Part shown: positions 40,236 through 43,230 of the stretch, piece after piece
Position numbering within the stretch: the stretch's first letter is position 1
Layout: every line of letters begins with the position of its first letter
From: CAZMGD01 sp964565705
GTDB lineage: Bacteria > Actinomycetota > Acidimicrobiia > Acidimicrobiales > Ilumatobacteraceae
Length of the DNA stretch: 43,230 bases
Reading direction: 5' to 3'
Assembly: GCA_964565705.1 (NCBI GenBank)
Contig: CAZMGD010000024.1
Span: forward strand, 1-43,230
The notes under the pieces: generated by a model
Seen by the model: the letters and a program-made list of their open reading frames with translations, nothing else
What the model was told of the DNA's origin: nothing
Database searches by the model: none
Translations under genes and position numbers: made by a program

Positions 40236-41407
40236 CGACCGTTCACCCCTCGGCGCGGCACACGGATCTCGACCTCGGTGCCGACTCCCTGTTGCGAATA
40301 CAACAGTGTCGTACCGCCAGCGCGTTGAACGCGCCCCACGATCGAATCGCTGATGCCCCGCCGATCCGTCGGCACCGACCCTGGGTCAAAGCCCTTGCCG
40401 GTGTCGCGGACGAACCCGGTCAGCTCGGCGCTGTCCGCCTCCACGAAGACGTCGATGCGCTGCACCCCGGCATGGCGGGCGGCGTTGACGACCGCCTCGC
40501 GGAGCGCAGCGACCAGGGCGCGCGACGGCTCATCGAGCGGCTGATCGCCGACGACCACCGCCTCGACCCGGACGTCGTGATCGCCTTCGATCTCCACGGT
40601 CATCGCCTCGATCGCGGCGTGCAGTGATTCCGGATCGCCCGTCGACGCCGTCCCGTAGAGCCACGCTCGCAGCTCGCGCTCCTGGCGTCGAGCCAGGCTC
40701 GACATGCGCCGGGGGTCGTCGCTGCGCTGGATCAGCACCAGCGACTGAAGGACCGAGTCGTGGAGGTGGGCGGCGAGCGCGGCGCGCTCCTCGTCGCGGA
40801 TCCGTGCCGATCGTTCGTCGTCCACCGCGCGCAGCAGGCGCCCGGCGGCAGGCGCGGCGAACATGCTGAGGCCACCGACGACGACGGCGATCGCCGCGGC
40901 CGAGGCCCCGACGCTGGCCAGACCACCGGTCCGGCTGGCCAGCGACACGACACCGGCGGCGAGGAGGGCGAGGCCGGCGACGACTTGGACGAGCCTCGCC
41001 GTCCATCCACTGCCCGGACCGAGCCGATCCGGCAGGCGCGACCACACGATCGAGACGCCCACCGCGACCGCCGCTGCGGGCAGCATGATCGCGTCGCCCG
41101 GCCAGAGCCCGATCGAGCGGGCGAGGACGAGCACGGCCGCGCTGCCGCACAGGATCGCCAGGGCCCGACGCGATCCGACACCGGTCGCCCCCGCGCTGCG
41201 CGGCTGGGCTGATCCTGGCACCGGCGGGGTCGAGGCCAGGGCGGCGATGCCGTACAGCACGACACCGATGCCGCCGACCAAGGCCAGCAGACCGAGCGCG
41301 GCGCGCACGACGGTCGGTTCGATGCCCCAGCGTTCGGCCCACCCCCCGGCGACCCCGGCGATCACCCGGTCATGGCTGCGCGGAACACGGGGGACGCGGG
41401 CGGGCAC
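40232..41407 (-). CDS. Membrane histidine kinase with N-terminal PspC domain
   Basis: A 391-residue kinase. Residues about 9-60 form a PspC domain (RSHDRVIAGVAGGWAERWGI with ALGLLALVGGIGVVLYGIAA), which is a membrane-stress module. Further helices follow to about 185. The HisKA_3 dimer motif is AAHLHDSVLQSL, with His216 as phosphate site. EAVVNAARHAG is the N-box and RDTGKGFDPG the G-box. GTG 41407 opens the gene. Such MacS/LiaS-like kinases sense envelope or antibiotic stress. It is divergent from the PspC protein at 41527. Confidence 0.9.
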   Translation of the reverse strand: MPARVPRVPRSHDRVIAGVAGGWAERWGIEPTVVRAALGLLALVGGIGVVLYGIAALASTPPVPGSAQPRSAGATGVGSRRALAILCGSAAVLVLARSIGLWPGDAIMLPAAAVAVGVSIVWSRLPDRLGPGSGWTARLVQVVAGLALLAAGVVSLASRTGGLASVGASAAAIAVVVGGLSMFAAPAAGRLLRAVDDERSARIRDEERAALAAHLHDSVLQSLVLIQRSDDPRRMSSLARRQERELRAWLYGTASTGDPESLHAAIEAMTVEIEGDHDVRVEAVVVGDQPLDEPSRALVAALREAVVNAARHAGVQRIDVFVEADSAELTGFVRDTGKGFDPGSVPTDRRGISDSIVGRVQRAGGTTLLYSQQGVGTEVEIRVPRRGVNGR

Positions 41408-41441
41408 GGCTCCGATCGTCGCACAGTGCCGGTGCGAGCGG

Positions 41442-41492
41442 TATCGGGGGTGTCCCGGAGGGGTCGGGGAACGTTCAGGGACATCCCCGATG
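41442..41492. promoter_or_regulatory. Paired inverted 19-bp sites between divergent PspC genes
   Basis: TATCGGGGGTGTCCCGGAG (41442-41460) and, on the opposite strand, CATCGGGGATGTCCCTGAA (41474-41492) agree at 15 of 19 positions. Their centres are 32 bp apart, about three helical turns, in the 119-bp gap between the divergent kinase and PspC-protein genes. This is the layout expected for two regulator dimers acting together. The NarL-type regulator at 39582 is the obvious candidate. Confidence 0.55.
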
Positions 41493-41526
41493 GCGCCGGC
41501 CGACCCCGATCCGTACGGTCGTCACC

Positions 41527-43017
41527 ATGACCTCGCTCGGCCCCGTGACCGACACCGATCCCGACCTCGACCCGGCGCCCACACCTGCGGCGGCGGGCCG
41601 CGATCGCATCGTCGGCGGTGTGGCCGGCCTGCTCGGATCGCGCCTCGGCGTCGACGCGCTGTGGGTGCGCCTCCTCTTCGTGCTCCTCGCGCTGGCGAGC
41701 GGCGTCGGCCTCGTGCTGTACGCGGGCCTGTGGCTGGCGTTGGTCGCCGGGCATTCGTCGCCCGCGCTGCGAGTGGCCGGTGCGGTGGTGACGGTGGGGG
41801 TCGTCCCGCTGTTCCTGCTCGCGGCCGGGGTGGACTTCGTCGACGGACCGGTGGCGATCGTGCTCCTGCTGGTCGGCCTCACCGCCGCGCTGTGGATGCC
41901 GCGCACGCCAGCAGCGCCGATCGTCGCCCCGTCGGGCAACTGGACGTCGTCCGACGTCGCGTCGCCCTGGGGACCGCCGGACGAAGCGGGCGGGGGCCCC
42001 AGACGCTCGGTTGCTCCACGGATCCCACGCGAGCGGTCGCTCCTCGGGCGCCTCACGCTCGGCGTGGCGCTGGTCGTTGGCGCATCCTGGGCGCTGGCCG
42101 ATCAGCTCGACGGCGGGCGCCTCCACCCCGAGCAGTGGTTCGGCGCTGCAGCCGCCGTCTGTGGCGCAGGGCTGCTCGTCGGCACGTTCCGAGGCCGGGC
42201 CCGTTGGCTCGTGCTCCCGGCGCTGCTCCTGGCCGGCACCGGCTACGTCACGGGGCAGTTCGCCCGCCTCGGCATCGGTGCCGACGACGCGTTCGGCGAC
42301 CGCTACGTGAACATCGGCTCGTACACCGACGACACCTCGATCGCCGAACAGGTCGGCGTCGGCGAGGTGCAGGTGTCGGTGGACGGCCTCCCGGCGCAGC
42401 AGGTACATGTCGACGCGCGGGTCGCGATCGGCACCATCCGTCTCGTGATGCCCACGACCGTGACCGTCGAGGTGCGCGCCCGTGCCGACCACGGTAATGT
42501 CGAAACCGACGCCGGTCAGCGCCTCGACGACATCTCGACCACGACGTTCGGACCGTCCGGACCACCGACGGTGATCATCGACGCGTGGGTCGGCCGCGGC
42601 GACATCCGCATCACCCAGTGGAGCGACGGGGTGATCATGGCCCCGGGAATGGCGCCGACGACGCTCCCTCCCGAGTCCGCCGAGACCTCGGCACCCCCCG
42701 CAACCACCGCGCTGGTGCCGTCGCAGGCGGGCGACCTGTTGGCGATCCGCGACGGCGTGTCGATGACCGCCGACGGGTGGGTCGTGCTCGGTGACGGCAG
42801 TGCGGTGATCAGCCCCGACGACGTCGTCACGACGACCGCGGGCGGCGGCGTCGTCGAGTTCGACGACGGCACCCGGGAGATCGAGACGTCATGGGGACCG
42901 TTCCGCCTGCTGCCCCGCAGCCTGCTGCTCACGCCCGACCAGCAGGTGATCGACCTGCAGTCGCTGCGCCAACAGGTCGCTGCGGGCAGTCCTACGACCA
43001 CCCTTCCCGGAGGCTGA
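41527..43017 (+). CDS. PspC-domain membrane protein with LiaF-like C-terminal part
   Basis: A 496-residue protein. The PspC domain is at about 23-75 (RDRIVGGVAGLLGSRLGVDA, then a hydrophobic stretch). Additional helices follow at about 80-105, 110-130, 180-200 and 205-245. The C-terminal region (about 270-370) has repeated beta-strand motifs such as VGVGEVQVSVDGL, VHVDARVAIGTIRLVMP and VEVRARADHGNVETD, which resemble the LiaF/DUF2154-type beta-helix that restrains LiaS-like kinases. ATG 41527 gives a natural N-terminus. It could be the membrane-side regulator or target of the divergent kinase pair. Confidence 0.82.
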   Translation: MTSLGPVTDTDPDLDPAPTPAAAGRDRIVGGVAGLLGSRLGVDALWVRLLFVLLALASGVGLVLYAGLWLALVAGHSSPALRVAGAVVTVGVVPLFLLAAGVDFVDGPVAIVLLLVGLTAALWMPRTPAAPIVAPSGNWTSSDVASPWGPPDEAGGGPRRSVAPRIPRERSLLGRLTLGVALVVGASWALADQLDGGRLHPEQWFGAAAAVCGAGLLVGTFRGRARWLVLPALLLAGTGYVTGQFARLGIGADDAFGDRYVNIGSYTDDTSIAEQVGVGEVQVSVDGLPAQQVHVDARVAIGTIRLVMPTTVTVEVRARADHGNVETDAGQRLDDISTTTFGPSGPPTVIIDAWVGRGDIRITQWSDGVIMAPGMAPTTLPPESAETSAPPATTALVPSQAGDLLAIRDGVSMTADGWVVLGDGSAVISPDDVVTTTAGGGVVEFDDGTREIETSWGPFRLLPRSLLLTPDQQVIDLQSLRQQVAAGSPTTTLPGG

Positions 43018-43019
43018 CC

Positions 43020-43230
43020 GTGCACCGTCACCCGTTCGATTCCCTCTCCGCCGCGTTGGGCGTGCTCGCCCTCGCCGCCGGCGTGCTCGTCGCCAGCGCT
43101 GAGATCGACTCGCTCGGCGCGGATGCCGGTGTGTGGATCACTCTCGGTGTGCTCGTCGTCGGTCTCGGCCTCATCCCCTGGGCCCGGCGCCCGGCGCGAC
43201 TCCGCCGCCGATCGGGGCCTGGCTCGGACA
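43020..43230 (+). CDS. Small membrane protein, 3' end outside window
   Basis: GTG 43020, two bases after the PspC-protein stop, opens a frame of 70 codons that runs off the window without a stop. It encodes two hydrophobic stretches (SAALGVLALAAGVLVASAEI and WITLGVLVVGLGLIPWA) followed by an Arg-rich segment. It is probably co-transcribed with the PspC gene. Similar small two-helix proteins often follow PspC genes. No function is assignable. Confidence 0.6.
   Translation, partial: MHRHPFDSLSAALGVLALAAGVLVASAEIDSLGADAGVWITLGVLVVGLGLIPWARRPARLRRRSGPGSD

Noticed and set aside
1..43230. tRNA genes, rRNA, CRISPR array, integrase or transposase
   Set aside because: Reading both strands showed no cloverleaf with CCA-type ends, no regularly spaced direct repeats and no recombinase motifs.

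Overview
This is GC-rich, densely packed chromosomal DNA. Start codons are often GTG, and neighbouring genes frequently share ATGA or GTGA stop/start overlaps. The families present (NDMA/mycofactocin-type alcohol dehydrogenase, DUF1254/DUF1214 proteins, CaiB-type CoA transferase, PspC-type two-component system, DUF4395, delta-60 lipoprotein) suggest an actinomycete, most likely an Acidimicrobiia/Ilumatobacter-like marine or soil lineage. That placement is inference. I found no rRNA, tRNA, CRISPR array, phage genes or intact insertion sequence.

Layout. 1-2248: a DUF1254/DUF1214 protein (cut by the window edge) and a tyrosine phosphatase. 2249-3108: a gene-poor stretch holding remnants of two membrane-protein genes. 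3109-7757: a surface-sugar region with a PLP sugar enzyme whose catalytic Lys is His, a TetR stub, a nucleotide-sugar epimerase, a GT2 glycosyltransferase and a UGM/protoporphyrinogen-oxidase-like flavoprotein, the last coupled to a cupredoxin-like lipoprotein that has lost copper ligands. 8395-15145: a ferric-iron ABC transporter (binding protein, ATPase, fused permease) split by a GT-C-like membrane protein and a seven-repeat delta-60 lipoprotein, with an IdeR/DtxR-like box and a strong terminator inside the cluster. 15262-18588: an alcohol dehydrogenase, then a DHA2 exporter overlapping its TetR regulator. 18666-21433: an unknown two-gene operon, a long inverted repeat, a cysteine-cluster protein and an NlpC/P60 hydrolase.

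21467-26087: DUF1214 and sulfotransferase genes, a divergent CoA transferase, and a TauD-like protein with an HxG instead of an HxD metal motif, transcribed from a promoter overlapped by an Rrf2/IscR-type palindrome. 26105-33478: DUF4395 and DUF1684 genes, then a mannan-type module (two GT4 enzymes, a six-hairpin-like protein, a GH130 phosphorylase) followed by a zinc metallopeptidase. 33490-37741: SDR, PhyH-like oxygenase, Baeyer-Villiger-type monooxygenase and a small membrane protein. 37766-43230: an AbgT transporter and a divergent PspC kinase/regulator versus PspC membrane-protein locus, with paired 19-bp inverted sites between the two arms.

The most unusual items are the halogenase-like active site of the TauD homologue with its putative redox/sulfur-responsive promoter, the iron locus carrying a propeller lipoprotein behind an IdeR-like box, the Lys-to-His sugar enzyme followed by a truncated regulator, and the cupredoxin that has lost its copper site.
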